Program-made: the position numbers and the translations under genes
Source of the DNA: Rotaria socialis
Lineage: Eukaryota > Rotifera > Eurotatoria > Philodinida > Philodinidae
Direction: 5' to 3'
DNA length: 64,000 nt
NCBI GenBank assembly: GCA_905331475.1
Contig: CAJNYU010000512.1
Coordinates: 348,300 to 412,299, forward strand
Shown: positions 11,250 to 24,004 of the stretch, one piece after another
How the letters are laid out: every line of letters begins with the position of its first letter
Numbering within the stretch: the first letter of the stretch is position 1
Notes under the pieces: generated by a model
What the model saw: the letters and a program-made list of their open reading frames with translations, nothing else
What the model was told of the DNA's origin: nothing
Databases searched by the model: none

Positions 11250-13406
11250 ATAATGCGAAAAATGTTTTTTAATCAACTAAGTATGCCATTATTATGAATA
11301 AAATGAAATAAAAAAAAAAAGATCTAATAACAAATCACTTTCTTTTTTCTTTTGTCGTTCATTGTCAAATGAGCTTAATCGCATATTTCTATGAATAGAT
11401 TCTTTCAGATTAATTTCACATGCGTCGATTCACGTATCTTCATCTGTCATACGATATATCCGGTCTAATATTTTTGTTCTAGGATGATTCTTTGTAGTTC
11501 CATGTCCGACTTCAGATTGTTTTTAATTACTTGAGAAAAAGATTGTTAACACGACACAGTCATTTGTTTACCCTTATAGCTTTCTATCTGTTACTATTGC
11601 TCATCAAAACTATCGAATATTATAAATTTTCTTCTACTTGATCAATATAATATGTAGATGTTTTCTATTGATATAATTATGCAAAAAAAATGTTTTTCAT
11701 CATATAAAAAATAGGCTTCAAAGAGGTATAATATAACTGAAAAACAAAGATGCATACAGTATTAAATAACGCATATGTAGAGAAAAACAAAATTCAAAAC
11801 AATTAGTTATCTTTCAATAAAAAAAAACTAAATCATCTATATTTATATTTTATTTCCTATAAATTGTCGATTTCTCGTCAAATTTTAATTGATAATTAAC
11901 GAATATAGAGATTCTATGAATGCTTTATATTTTATTAATTTAAGTACAAGTTGTATTGAAACTACATTTATCTATAGTATATAGAAATGAATATTCATGA
12001 ATATTTCATACTGTTATGAGACTCGTGTATTTTTTGAAATAATTATTAGACAAATAATATTTTATTTTCCATTATCATAATTATGAATAGAACTCACAAA
12101 TTTCATATTGGTTCAATGAATAATTATATTTCGATTGCAAAGATATTCTTGCTGATATATTTTGACACGTTCCATAAAAAGACGGTCTATCTCTCTCGTT
12201 CTCTCTTTACGAGAGGTACTTCTTTATTTTACATTATATGTGAAAAGAAAATGTTGGTTCCGTACAAAAGAATATATTTCTGTAAAAGCAGTAATTGAAA
12301 TAAGTACGTAGGCATTGTTGAGATCTTATTTTGACGCATAAAAACAAATCAAGATCTACAATGAAAGAAAATCTTGTTTTCAGTTTATTCTATGCTATAG
12401 ATTTATGAATGATATATAGTTTCTTTTTGTATATGAACTTTATTATTCTTGAGTACTACTTCAGTTTATTTCATCCAATCAACTAAAATCTAATTAGTGT
12501 AAGTTAAAGGGTTCTTTTTTTGTTATATACTATTAAAAATAATAAATCAATTCTATGAGAAAATTGTATCTCTCACCATTTTATTAATGATAATAATATT
12601 TCCTATTATATTCTGCGAGTTTTGAAGTATGCATCATTCCAACAGTCGATTAAATGCACTTCTAATCACAATCATCATTGCTCGTATTTCAGCTTGAGAT
12701 ACGACAATGATGGATTTCAAACAAAAGCACGAAACACATATTCATGCTTGAATGTCGAATGATTAATGCGTTACCATGATGATCATGATAGTGATACATA
12801 AAAGCGATTTTCAATGAGTCGGATTTTTCTTTAAAGAACAAGGAGGCGTGCTTTTTAATATTCTATTACTTGAGGTCATAATTGAACTATAGCGAACAAT
12901 GTTCTCAATTGTTTTTTTCAAGTAATTGTCGACTAATGTTATTTTTACTCATCATTATTTAAAATAGACAGGTAGTTTTAATGGCTGTTGTTATTTGAAA
13001 ATCTATTATTTTTTTCTGTTGAATACGTTTGTATCATATCAATCGACTATTAGGAGATGCTGTCACTCGTAATTGATTTTGTTTCCTGCTCAGACGGCAC
13101 CACTAGCTGTTTTTTTTCTTTTTTCATTCATCATATGCAATGTGCACCCTTATTATTGTAAAAACGGGCATCTATTGCTCGGCTGTAGCTGTATCATCCC
13201 GTATGACAGAGAAAAAAATAGAGAATTGGAAAAATAGAACACGAGAGAAATAGAGAGAACGGGAAAGAGAGACACGGAGAGAGAGAGAGAGAGAGAGAGA
13301 AGATGGGCAAGAGAAAGATTAATATTTCTTTGAAATATTATTTACATTTTGTCACTTCCTTTTGGATGAACACAACAAGAAAGCGTAGTTTTATACCACT
13401 ATAACA
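11250..13406. other. Intergenic DNA, no gene seen
   Basis: AT-rich. The 71-codon frame at 12083-12298 has no domain and no splice-linked partner, so I left it out. A (GA)n tract at about 13277-13301 sits just upstream of the receptor gene and may be part of its 5' region. Confidence 0.55.
13277..13301. repeat. (GA)n microsatellite upstream of the GPCR
   Basis: Uninterrupted GA dinucleotide run about 105 bases before the receptor start codon, inside a longer purine-rich stretch (about 13205-13320). Confidence 0.9.
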
Positions 13407-14957
13407 ATGATAACTAATATGTCTCTTTCATTGGAGAAAACATGCTCGAAACCGGATATACACGGTCCCGATGCACCTTTTTACCATTGGTTAGCACTGG
13501 GCTACGTATTTTTATTTATTCTTGCGTTAACCGCAAATTTATACGTTCTTTTCAAATTATTTCACTACACTCGACGTCGTTTTCGTGATCATATACTCTT
13601 ATTGAATTTGTGTGCGGCTGATTTATTTGTTACCATTGTTTATATTCCAAGCGAAATCTATGCTTATACTGTTGGTCGTTGGCATAATGATGAAATATGT
13701 AAAACAATTGCTGCATTGAAAGGACTTGGTATTTATGTATCATCATGTACAATAATTGGTATATCACTTGATCGTTATCTATCTATTGTACATCCATTGA
13801 CTGTTTATCAATCTAATACAAGAAATAAATTATTTGTTGTTGGCTCGTGGCTGATATCGGCAGTAGCATGCATACCACAGGTAAGTGTTTAATCTTAAGG
13901 AGTGATATTATCGATAAAATTTGTTTTGTTAATCATAGTTAATTATATTTAAACGATTAACAAATGAAGAATTATGTCGTGAAATATGTGGTGATATACT
14001 TTCATCCGATCCAGTAAAACGTTTGGCTTATAATATAGCTGTTGCTATATTTGCATATATAGCACCTTTAATAGCTATTTTTTATTCTTATTTTCGTATT
14101 TTATATGTTTTACAAAGACGTTGCGATCGACGAACATTTCGATTCGGCAAATGCCATGGTATAAGTGCACGTAGTTGTGATGTTAGCCAAACTTCGTCAT
14201 TAAAACGAAATACTAGAAAAAGTTTCAATCATGAACGAGGACGAGGAGGAACTGAACGAATTTCTGAACAAGCTGCTGTTCAAGAAGAACTCAATACACA
14301 TAATATGAAAACAATAACAAGGGCAAAATTAAAAACATTAAAATTAACCGTTATAATCGGTAAACACTTTTAATCCAAACAAAAAATAAAAGTGATCGAC
14401 TTTTTTGTTTTTCTTTATTTTAGTCATTTGTTTTATTCTTTGTTGGACACCTTACTATTGTATTGTCTTTTTTCTTCTTATAACTGATGCTCGTATTGAT
14501 TATGATAATTTAACGAATCAACATGGAAATTTTACTCTAACCACACCTATGGATGTGCCTGCTTATGATCAATCATCGCGCGATGAACGTTCCCTTCTAA
14601 TTGTGATGATGCTTGCTGTATCAAACTCTGTTTTAGATCCATTATTATACGGTAATTACCCATGTCTATATCTATTTATTGATTTACTTGAAATTAATAA
14701 TTCATGCTTCCTTTATTTTTAATTTATGATGTTTTTAATAGTTTTTCTTTCTCTCTTTCTTGTCAGGTTGTTATTTGGTACGACCCACGAAATTGAATTG
14801 TTTAAGTCGACGAAGAACTCGAACTGAAACAACAATATTAAAACGAACTCCTGGTGCGATCATTGCTGATAAAGAATCTAAACTAGCAACAATACGAACA
14901 AATCTTAAAAATGATAATCATGAGCAACATGATGTAGCTGTTGAATGTCAACTTTAG
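13407..14957 (+). CDS. Class A GPCR, GnRH/AKH/corazonin-like neuropeptide receptor
   Basis: Four exons: 13407-13880, 13939-14359, 14424-14651 and 14767-14957. Each join has GT/AG borders and keeps the frame. The product has seven membrane segments. TM2 contains LNLCAADLFV, ECL1 has the conserved W (GRWHNDEIC), and TM3 ends in DRYLSIVHPL (the DRY motif). A long basic third loop is followed by TM6 FILCWTPYY. TM7 ends in NSVLDPLLYG, where Asp replaces the Asn of the usual NPxxY. The DPxxYG ending, the TM2/TM3 wording and the KLKTLKLTVI lead into TM6 recall the GnRH, AKH, corazonin and vasopressin receptor group, which binds short neuropeptides and signals through G proteins at the plasma membrane. 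The exact ligand cannot be told. The alternative start at 13419 (MSLS) is possible. Glycosylation-type sites (NMS, NFT) lie in the N-terminus and ECL3. Confidence 0.87.
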
Positions 14958-17713
14958 AAACTAAACTAAAACAAGGATTTCCCTTTTCTTTTAGTTCCTA
15001 TTATTCTTTCCGTTTACTATCGATCTTTTTTCTATCTCTTTCTTTCTTTCTTAAATGTTATTTCTTCTGATAGCATAATATCGAAAAAAAGCGAGATAAA
15101 ATCTGATGTCGGAAAAGTTTTGATGCGGCCCAAAATATAAGAAGTTTCGTTACTAATCTTTAATAAATATCATAGACTTAACAATAAAAATAAGATTCAG
15201 GACGGAACAAGTTGCAGTAAATTCAACGTATTAGTCAGTAAGAAAAACTACACATGTACGTCATCAATTATTGATGATAAAAAACAGAAATATCATCTTA
15301 AGTATTGTTTGTCATTGTGCTTGCTTGACTTACACTGGAAATCGAAACAAGATCAAGATGATAATATTACCCATTAACTTAAATGGAGATTTGAATGATA
15401 CTCTAAAGAACTATGAATGCTAAATGACAAGAAAATAATAGATGCTGAATGTCATATTCATTGATTTGGAAACCAAAATACCAAATTAAAATGAATAAAT
15501 AAAAAATGAATGATTGCTAAAAATGTCAAAACAGCGATCTAGATCTTTTTGTGGGAATGCCAATCTTTCAATAATTATACTGTATGAATGGCTTGAGTCA
15601 GATGGCAGAAATAAATTTCTTTACAGAGGAGAAACTATTAATTACGTTTAAATTAAAAATATTTAATGTAAAAACAAAAAAATCTATTAATATTAGATGT
15701 TGTAGTTCGACTTGTAAATGATTTATTTTGATATTCGTCAATAATTAACGAACAAAATAAAACTATATTACATAGGAATTAACGCAAATGATTAATTATG
15801 AGTTTTATAGACGTAAGATAAAAGCAAAAGCATAGATATGCATTATTTTATTAGTGAATATGTTTTAGTAATGATAAATATGTTATGACTATTTCGATAA
15901 TGATTTTAGAAGAGCAAAAAAAGGACATAACTATATTCATGAGCGAAATCGGAGATTTCTCAAATTTTTGTCGTTGTATAAAAAAATAACACAAGTACTT
16001 TTAGAATAATTTGATATAATGTAGACTATTTTTCTTATACATATTTATTAGATATTATCAAATCATAAATAATCGAATAGCAAAATGCTGTATTTAAATT
16101 TGTTGTACAATTGTGAATAGATTATATCAGTAAAAAGTCAAATATTTATGTTATTACTCTAGTGTGACTATGTCACTATAGATAAAATTCACAAAGCATT
16201 TTATATTTCACAAATGTATAATTTTTACTAAACCTAATGCCAATTAAAAAGAACTGGCGAAATTACTCTATATTTGGATAGATATCATTTGTACAGAAAA
16301 CTGTATTCTTTTCGTTGAGCAAGAGAAGATGTCGATACATCAGATTCTATATGATCATTGTTCTGATCGACTATTTAGAACATTTCCTAATGAAATTTTT
16401 GAAAACTAATCTAACCTGTGAAACTTACAAAGCGACCTACCAATTATTACGTGTAAATTTCAAGTCGTAATCAAAAGCTTTCAAAACTAGTCAGCATTCA
16501 AACGCTTATGCTGAATCGCTCATCAGCTATGAATATTCTACTCGAAATCTCAATCGAGCTTCTTTGCAGATATTTCTATAGAAAAAAATATTTTTCAACT
16601 TTTGTCTCATAAAATAGAAAAAAAATCATTTTTCGACATTCAGAACATTTATTTGTAAAATCTAAGAAAATTCTCTTGAGAAATTTGTCATAAATGACAC
16701 AATGTCACTGTGTATCTGTCTGCCAGGGGTAATAACCATATCTTTCTGTTCTGCTTCGCTGAAAAGATGTTTAAATTATAGGCACTTCCTTCTATTTGCA
16801 AGGCGAGTATTTGACAAATTATCAGAAGAATATTTATTTTATTCTATGCAAATATTGTTGTATAATTACTAGTAAACAAGAAAAACAAAGTATAATCATA
16901 AAAACAATGCATGACTGTCAAACGATATATAAAAGATTTTTATTTCTTTTTATTATCATTTATGAAAAAAAAAGAAAAAATAGTTGAAATAGCTATTTTT
17001 ATCATTAATCTTATTTGAATACACTCAATGATTTTTGCATAAAAATCAAGAATAGTAAAACATTCTGGATGTCTGAAGCACTATCAGCGAGAAGTATTTT
17101 GTCTCTGGGGCTATTTCCTCATCATAAACTTGATTAATCATGAAAGGAACTAACATGGATACTTTTAAATCTGCGGAAATTTCTCACTATGATATTTTTT
17201 AATATCTTAATGGGTAATGAAGATCATATTCTTAGATATTCTTTACTATCCTGTTGTCCTGAAAAGCAAAGTACATTTTTCTTTTGTTGTCGAAATGAAA
17301 ATTTTGTTAATTTCAAAATAAAATTATGAATATTATTTCTGATTTTCTTTTATCATATTCAAAAAATACTGGCAAAAACAAAAACATGGCGATCACTTGC
17401 TGGGTGTCAAAGTAGAGTTGCTTTCCTATAATTTAGCAACGTCAAATTAAAGCCTGGTAAAAAAATTCACACTTATTGGCATCAATGATTAGTACAAAAT
17501 AGTAAAAGTAGAATAATTACAGTTTAATTTTAATTTTAATTTTAATTCTTAATAAATAAATATATTTCTTCTTCTCATGATGTAATAAATCAAAAAGAAA
17601 ATTGAAATTCAAGTGAAAATGAAAGTGGAGAATAATACCAAAATAGCAAAGATTACATATATGTTTTGAAGAAAACAAAGACAGAAAAACAAAATAAGTT
17701 AATAATTTATGAT
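14958..17713. other. Intergenic DNA, no gene seen
   Basis: 2.8 kb of AT-rich DNA between the receptor and the homeobox gene. The only longer frame (16796-16987) is low-complexity. No RNA gene or clear transposon end was found. Confidence 0.55.
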
Positions 17714-18829
17714 TTATAGCTCCTCGTTAAATTCTCTTGCGTGTTGGTAATTACTGACATTTTGAAAAACAAATGGTGAATACATTTCAGTTGAATTATA
17801 ATTCATTCCATTATAAGGTATATTAGCCGCATCAGTCATTGTCGATTGAAACGAATGTGGTGGTATTGGATAGCTAAAAGATGTTGAGTAAGTACATTAA
17901 ATTTATTTATCATAGAAAGTCTTTTACCGAAAATTTGGCCACATTGAAGTATAAAATGAATGATGAGAATCAGGCATATAATAAGGTGAAGGTGTTGGAA
18001 TGAAGAGTGGTGGTAGTGACGACGGTGGTGGTGGTGGTGGTGGTGGTGGCAAGTGAAGTATTGAATTAATTGGAGGGCTTGTTGAAGAATCATGTGAAAT
18101 ATTATCATCCTATAGAAAGCATAAGATTTGAAATTCTTTCTATTAGTTTATTTTTCATACCAAATGAATTCCACTATCGTATTGCTTGTGATCATCTTTA
18201 TCTAATGAATATTGCACATCTAGTTTCTGTTGATTTTTTTTTAACCGAGCTCGACGATTTTGAAACCAAATCTAAGCAAAAACAAAAACGAGATAATAAA
18301 TTTAATGTTTATTTTTCTATTACCGTTATTTTTTGTGTTGGTAAATTCAGTTGTTCAACTAGATCATCAATAATATCAACTGTTGGATAACGATGTCGTT
18401 CAAAAGCACATTCGAGTACATTTAGCTGATTGGTTTTATGTTTAAGATTTTGCAAGAGATAAAAATATACTTTTCAAATAAGTTTTTCAGTTTACCTGTT
18501 CTGAATTAAATTTTGTTCGTACACGTTTTTTATACATGATGGGCCTTGATATTGGTTCATTTTCATTTTCATTTTCATTTTGTTCATAATCTGTATTTGA
18601 TGATTGTGTTAAAGAGACATCGCCATTATAATTTTCTTGCATAAATTGATTCGAATCTATGTAGTTTAAAAAACATGAGTTGGTTAAGACAGAAATATTT
18701 TCAATTTTGAATCTTACGATTATTTGAATATGGTGAAAATGAGAAATCATTCGTTATATGTTGTTGCATCATTTCACAAAAGAGATTTTGTGGTATATTT
18801 TTACTCGGTCTATTATCAATCTGGTCCAT
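17714..18829 (-). CDS. Homeobox protein, paired-like, ANF/HESX-type
   Basis: Six exons separated by introns of about 50-75 bases. The start ATG lies at 18829-18827 (MDQIDNRPS) and the stop at 17714-17716. The homeodomain runs from KKRVRTKF through LNVLECAFERHRYPTVDI, LVEQLNLPTQKIT and IWFQNRRARLKK. Helix 3 carries WFQNRRAR with Gln at position 50. The YPxxDI…LNL…IxIWFQNRRAxLKR wording is closest to ANF/HESX1 among the paired-like families I know, which repress transcription in the anterior head. Upstream is an acidic NENENE repeat. Downstream is a run of eight prolines encoded by a (CCA)n tract (plus strand GGT repeat, about 18027-18050). No engrailed-homology repressor motif is obvious in the short N-terminus, so the subfamily call is moderate while the homeodomain call is firm. 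It shares a 470-base head-to-head gap with the GNAT gene. Confidence 0.88.
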
Positions 18830-19301
18830 GATTTCAATCTAAGATGTTGTTACTTTTCAGACAGTATCCATCGAGAAAATAACGAACAATAGACAGATAT
18901 ATAAACAAACATATAGCTAGAGAAAATAAAATGTACTTTAGTCATTCTTTGCCTTTCCATATGTATTCTATATATAAAGTGTATGCATACAAAAACAAAA
19001 GGAGGATTCGTAAACAAATAGAAAACTATCTATTTTCTAGTTATAAGAAACGTTTCTAAATGAATGATTTAGATGAATTTCAAAATCTCTTTTATTGAAA
19101 AAGATCTTTTAGTATGTTTTCAAAGAATAAAAATAAAATGAAACTCATTAAATAAGTTATTTTTAGAGATCTTTCTTATCTTTATAATATTGTATACCAC
19201 TTAAAATTCTACTGTTGTTCAGTAATGATTTATTCACAGATCAAATTTCTTTGTTCTTCTAATGATCGAATAGAAAAAGGAATTCATTAAATAAAAGAAC
19301 A

Positions 19302-20313
19302 ATGCTTCTATCAATTCAGTTTTTCTTGATATGGTTGATTATTATTGTGCTTAGTAAATCTAATCATAATATTTATTGCTCCAATGGTAGACCAGCTTTG
19401 TGGACGTTTAGCATGTCTAATTTTAGCTTTTCACCACAATGTCCTACACCTGGTCGAGCATGTCACGATAAAAAAGGCAAATGTACGAAAGAATACTTAT
19501 GTTGTCCGCAAACATTGAAGTAAGAGAAAATTTTAATCGTTGATTATTGTCCGTTTTTAACATTCGTTTATATATATATATATATATATATTAAATAGAA
19601 TGTCATCAAAACTTGCATTATATGATCGAGCAACGAATATTAAATTTATTCGTATTGGTAGTGATTATAAAAATACCTATCGTTTTTATGAATTAAACTT
19701 AACATCAAATAATCATGCAACACATGATAATTATGCACAATGGGTTTTCTTTGATCAAACATTACGAGATTTGTTTGAAATGCCAAATGCTAGATTTTGG
19801 CAGTCAATTGTAAATTGCCTACAAAATTATGGTATCGCATATGCATATGTTCCTCTTAATGCAACATCAGTTACAGCTAATATTAGTGCATTGACAGTAT
19901 TAACAAGACAGAAAAGTTCATTCGACAATCTCTACATATGTTACATGGTCACAAGAAAAGAACATCGTCGACGAGGTTTAGGTACACTAATTTTACAACA
20001 AATTGTTCAACGTGCGTTAGACGAACAACGTAACGGTATAAAACACGTGACGCTACATGTCAATACATTAAATACAGTTGCACTTGAACTTTATGAAAGA
20101 TGTGGATGGCGATGTTATCAGTATCTACCGACATATCTTGACCCTGACCCACATCATGCAACAAATCATGCATATGCATTAATACTTCATTTAGAGAAAG
20201 TAAAGAATGTCACCGGCCTATGTCGAGACACAAATGCTGTAGACATCAATCCGCAAGACGATAGAAAAAGCATAGAAAACTGTCACCGTGTGCCTGCTCA
20301 GCTTCGAGAATGA
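19302..20313 (+). CDS. GNAT-family N-acetyltransferase with signal peptide and Cys-rich N-terminus
   Basis: Two exons, 19302-19519 and 19599-20313, joined in frame across a 79-base intron that holds a (TA)n run. The product is 310 residues. Residues 1-25 are a hydrophobic leader (MLLSIQFFLIWLIIIVLSKS). Residues about 26-72 carry six cysteines (YC, QC, AC, KC, LCC). Residues about 73-310 form a GNAT fold with motif A VTRKEHRRRGLGTLIL, where RRRGLG is the acetyl-CoA pyrophosphate loop. Motif B-like VNTLNTVALELYERCGW is typical of GNATs that acetylate amines or protein N-termini. The substrate is unknown. GNATs usually act in the cytosol or nucleus, so a secretory leader is odd. A cytosolic form could start at the internal ATG at 19600, the first base triplet after the exon join. 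The GNAT call is firm. The fusion rests on the in-frame splice. Confidence 0.83.
19569..19593. repeat. (TA)n microsatellite in the GNAT intron
   Basis: Uninterrupted TA run immediately before the acceptor TTAAATAG. Confidence 0.9.
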
Positions 20314-20625
20314 AATGTAACAAAAATAACAAGAAGAAAATAATACCGTACATTTTGTTGTCTGTAAATAGAAACAAAAATCTAGTTTTTTTTTTCATTT
20401 TTTGTTAGTCGTTAATCAAACATAATATAGAAATCTGAAATAAAAAGTCAATGTTGCTTTTTAATTGGCAATATAAACGATAGAAAAGTCTATTGACAGG
20501 ACAGAAAAAGAAAAACGACTGTTTAGTTGTATTTTTGTTTAATTAGAAAACTATAAATACTTCAATCAGTTGCTAAGTCTTTCTATATATGACAAATTTT
20601 CGTGTCCAACATTCATTGAAAATAA

Positions 20626-22471
20626 ATGAATTCGATTAAAACTCTCGGTAAAAGTAATATACTTGAAAATCGATTACGTACTTCTCAACAATCTAATGAA
20701 TTTTGTATGCGGTCGAATAATCTACGTAATTGGAAATCGGTTTCAAATATATTCTCAAAGAAAAAGCTAACATCACTTGATGAAATTAAATGTCATCTAC
20801 GAAAATATTTTATCAATCATATGTCAATTGTTCATCAACATTGTAAAAAAAATACTTTTATCGATAAACCAACATTTCAATTGATGTTACGCAAGTAATT
20901 CATTTAAAATATTAAAGAATTAACCTATATTATCCTTTTCATATAATTCTAGTTCAGGTATTTTAATTAATAATATATACCTTGAATCTTTATGGAATTC
21001 TTGTCAACCATCTCTGCAAGGTATCTCGTATGAAGTATTTCTTCAAGAATTTGTACCATGTCAATCAGAAAATAATCAAAGTAATAAAGCTTGTTAGCGC
21101 AGCCTCTTTGGGGCTAAAATATGGAACTGGAACTCACATATATCCCTTCGGCTTACTAAAATAATTCAAAATAGTTCACCTGAAAAATCTACCCTGATTT
21201 TCAAACCTATAATTAGGTCATTGCCTATTTTGCTTATGTCTGTAATCGAATATGAATTGTTAGCTCGTATATTCAACAATGACAGATACTAGTTTCTATA
21301 GTCTGTAATGGTACCGTAAACTAGTTACTATGGTCTGTAATGGGCAAACATTCCTTTTTTCATGTAGTCTGTAATCAAGAAAGGAAGAAATAGCAGCCTA
21401 ATTAGTCAAGCTCCTAATTAGCACAATTTAAAACTCATTAATGTCTGTAATGGGGAGGGGGGCGTGGGGAGCCGCAAAAATCTTGCTTTTAAACTTACAC
21501 TCACCATTTTCTTCGAAAATATATGTGAGTTCCACAAAACAAGTTTTTATTAACACTTCATTGTATAATTATGTTTTATTTTTCTAGGCACGATCGCTTC
21601 TTCCAAAGATAATTTGTTATCGTCGAAGCAGTGTCAAATATTAAATTACATAGCCCTTGTTACTCACGCAGTTAAAACATATTGGGAAAATTTAAAAGTT
21701 GAATTTTGGTAAGTCAAATTTTTATTTCAAAAACTAAAAGATTTTCTATTGATATAGTTGTCTTGATCCATATGGTCGATTATCTATTGCAATTGATCAA
21801 GCTATTGTATGTATTATTTAAGGATATATGTTTCTTGGCAAATGTTTTTGTTTTGTTTTCTCTTGTATAGAAAATAATGAAAAAGTACTGTTTCCCTTTG
21901 AATGATAATCAACAACGTAATCTTGCTGTATTGTTTTCAACGAAAAATAATGGACAATTTAATTATTTTGATTTTATGCAACATTTTTCTAATACATCAT
22001 CATTAAAAAGTATTAATCAGAATAGTTTTTCTCGCTCAACATATACTATTCAATCAAAAGTAAGAAAAATAAAGTAAAGTGTTTAGGTTCGTTTTCATAT
22101 GTTTACATTTTTTAAGCAATGTTGGACGTGTTTACCATTGACAATCAATTGTCTTATTAAACGAATTCGTTCTCAAGTAAATCAAAATATAAAAATTGTC
22201 GATGTGATATTTACTATTTTTATTTCTATTTTGTTTGATTTAGTGCATACATTATTATGGGAATATTTATCGAATGTTTAAAGTAATCGATAAAAATCGA
22301 CAAGGATATTTAGGCAAAAGTGATTTTAAGCGTATACTTAAACAATTCAAGATTCATCTTGATGCAGAAGAATTCTATCATGTTCTATCAGAAATAGATC
22401 AAAATCAAGACGGAGTTATTTCTTATGAGGAACTCTACGATGCATTAATTATTGATGCTTTACTAATTTGA
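20626..22471 (+). CDS. EF-hand calcium-binding protein
   Basis: Seven or more exons, reconstructed from GT/AG borders: 20626-20894, about 20953-21080, 21589-21709, about 21758-21806, 21871-22060, then two short exons up to 22471. Two EF-hand loops are clear in the last exon: DKNRQGYLGKSDF and DQNQDGVISYEEL, each with the expected D-x-D/N-x-D/Q-G-x-x-x-x-x-E/D spacing, the second being canonical. An earlier segment (NNGQFNYFDFMQHF) looks like a degenerate EF-hand. The layout of several weak EF-hands in a basic protein resembles EFCAB-type proteins (EFCAB6 is one candidate), but I cannot assign an ortholog. One intron (21081-21588) is 508 bases, about eight times the local norm, and looks transposon-derived. 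The start is the first ATG of the first open exon and may be incomplete. Confidence 0.75.
21081..21588. repeat. Long intron with inverted repeat and GTCTGTAAT motif cluster
   Basis: GGAACTCACATATA (21129-21142) recurs exactly in reverse complement at 21520-21533, enclosing about 380 bases. Inside, the word GTCTGTAAT occurs five times within about 210 bases (near 21240-21445), three of them followed by GG. A G-rich block GGGGAGGGGGGCGTGGGG follows. This suggests a small transposon or its relic. No target duplication was identified. Confidence 0.5.
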
Positions 22472-24004
22472 TTTTATAAAAAAATTCAGAATATAACAGT
22501 GTAAAAAGTATTTTTGTGTTCATGATTTTTAAGGTAAGGAATAAAATGTAGTGAATAGAATGCTGAATGTAAGTTAATCACGAAGCACTTGCCAAAATGA
22601 TTTTTTTTTTGTTATTTCTCTCCATCATAATTTTATAAGATTAATAAAGTAATGGTGCCATATGATCATTAGTATGGTTTCTACAGTCATTATTGGAGAA
22701 ATTCAATTACATATAAAGAGAATCAGCAACTTACAATTAAAATTGTTTGTAGCAAATACAAGGCTAGACGGTAGAAATGTGTTTATTTTACTTTGAAGTC
22801 ATCATCATACATTTTTTTGTGGTTTAAAATTGAAAATTTAAAAAAGCAACACAATCAGTAAATTTTATCATCAAAATTCAAAAAGAAACAATGGCAAAAA
22901 CTCAGCAGCTCAAACATGAAAACAGCTAGCAACCTGCAAAATTTAATAATTGAAAAATAAAAATTTCAGATTTCTTTCTGGCTCGAATTAAACAGAAAAA
23001 AAACTGATAAAAAGAACTCGAATATTATCGTAAAATATTCAATGAGTATCCTATTCCATTAAAATGTTATTTTGATTTTGGCATTTATTGCAGATCTTTA
23101 GCTTAGAATTAGGCTCAGATGATCATTTTCTCAGATCTTAATAGTCAACCAGCCAAGATGAATCAATATTTAGTAAAATTATTTTTAGCTCTGATGATTT
23201 TTAACACATGGAACATCATTTTAATACACGTCTTTTTAAACGTTTTCGAAAAGTATGAGACAAATAAATATCTGAGTTTCTTCTCTACTGATAACTGAAA
23301 ATGGCGGATCTTTGGTTGTTGCATTGTCCTTTTCTATAAAAAAAATAAAAAAAATTTAATCCTTTCATTTTATTTACCTCGAATGTTCATTTTGAATGAA
23401 ATATTACTCTATAATCTAGCTTTTGAAAAAGATTAAACAACGCTGGATTATGACGGCGGAAATGTAGTCTTTGTGATTGCTAACTCATTGATATGCATTA
23501 TTCCGATGGTATTTTTCTGTTATCGCTTCTATGATAATCATTTGCTATTTTTATACCGAGAAACGTTCATCATCATACTTATGTCTTGTTCATATCTCTT
23601 GTTTCGCTATTATGTCCGGAGTCAATGGTATACTACGATATGTACACTAAGAACTTTCAATAGCTTCATTATAGAAGTATTTCTTTAAATAAATTTGTCA
23701 TGTTCACCGAATTTTGTTTTAGTTATATCTAGGTTATAACATTATGCGATCAACAAGATCACAGTTGTTTGTTCGTCAGGGCAGCAAGTATGATTAGCAT
23801 AGTTTACTGATCATATATTGAGCTTATGATGAATGAAAAATGTTATTTCTCTTGAATGAATCAATTTTTTTTAAACAAACAACTTTTTTTTTCTTTGACA
23901 ACAGTGAAATACAACAAGAAACAGACAAGTTAACTTTTGTCTAGAACATCACGATAAAACGGATAATTCTCTAAACGTTAATTATGGTTTTTGATTGATT
24001 GAAA
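22472..24004. other. Intergenic DNA, no gene seen
   Basis: AT-rich. A 71-codon hydrophobic frame (23473-23688) has no family likeness and no splice partner that I could find. Confidence 0.5.

Noticed and set aside
12083-12298. 71-codon open frame
   Set aside because: No domain, no splice partner, composition like the surrounding AT-rich DNA.
23473-23688. 71-codon hydrophobic frame, looking like membrane segments
   Set aside because: F/I/Y-rich translation is expected from AT-rich DNA. No GPCR or transporter motif, and no joined exons.
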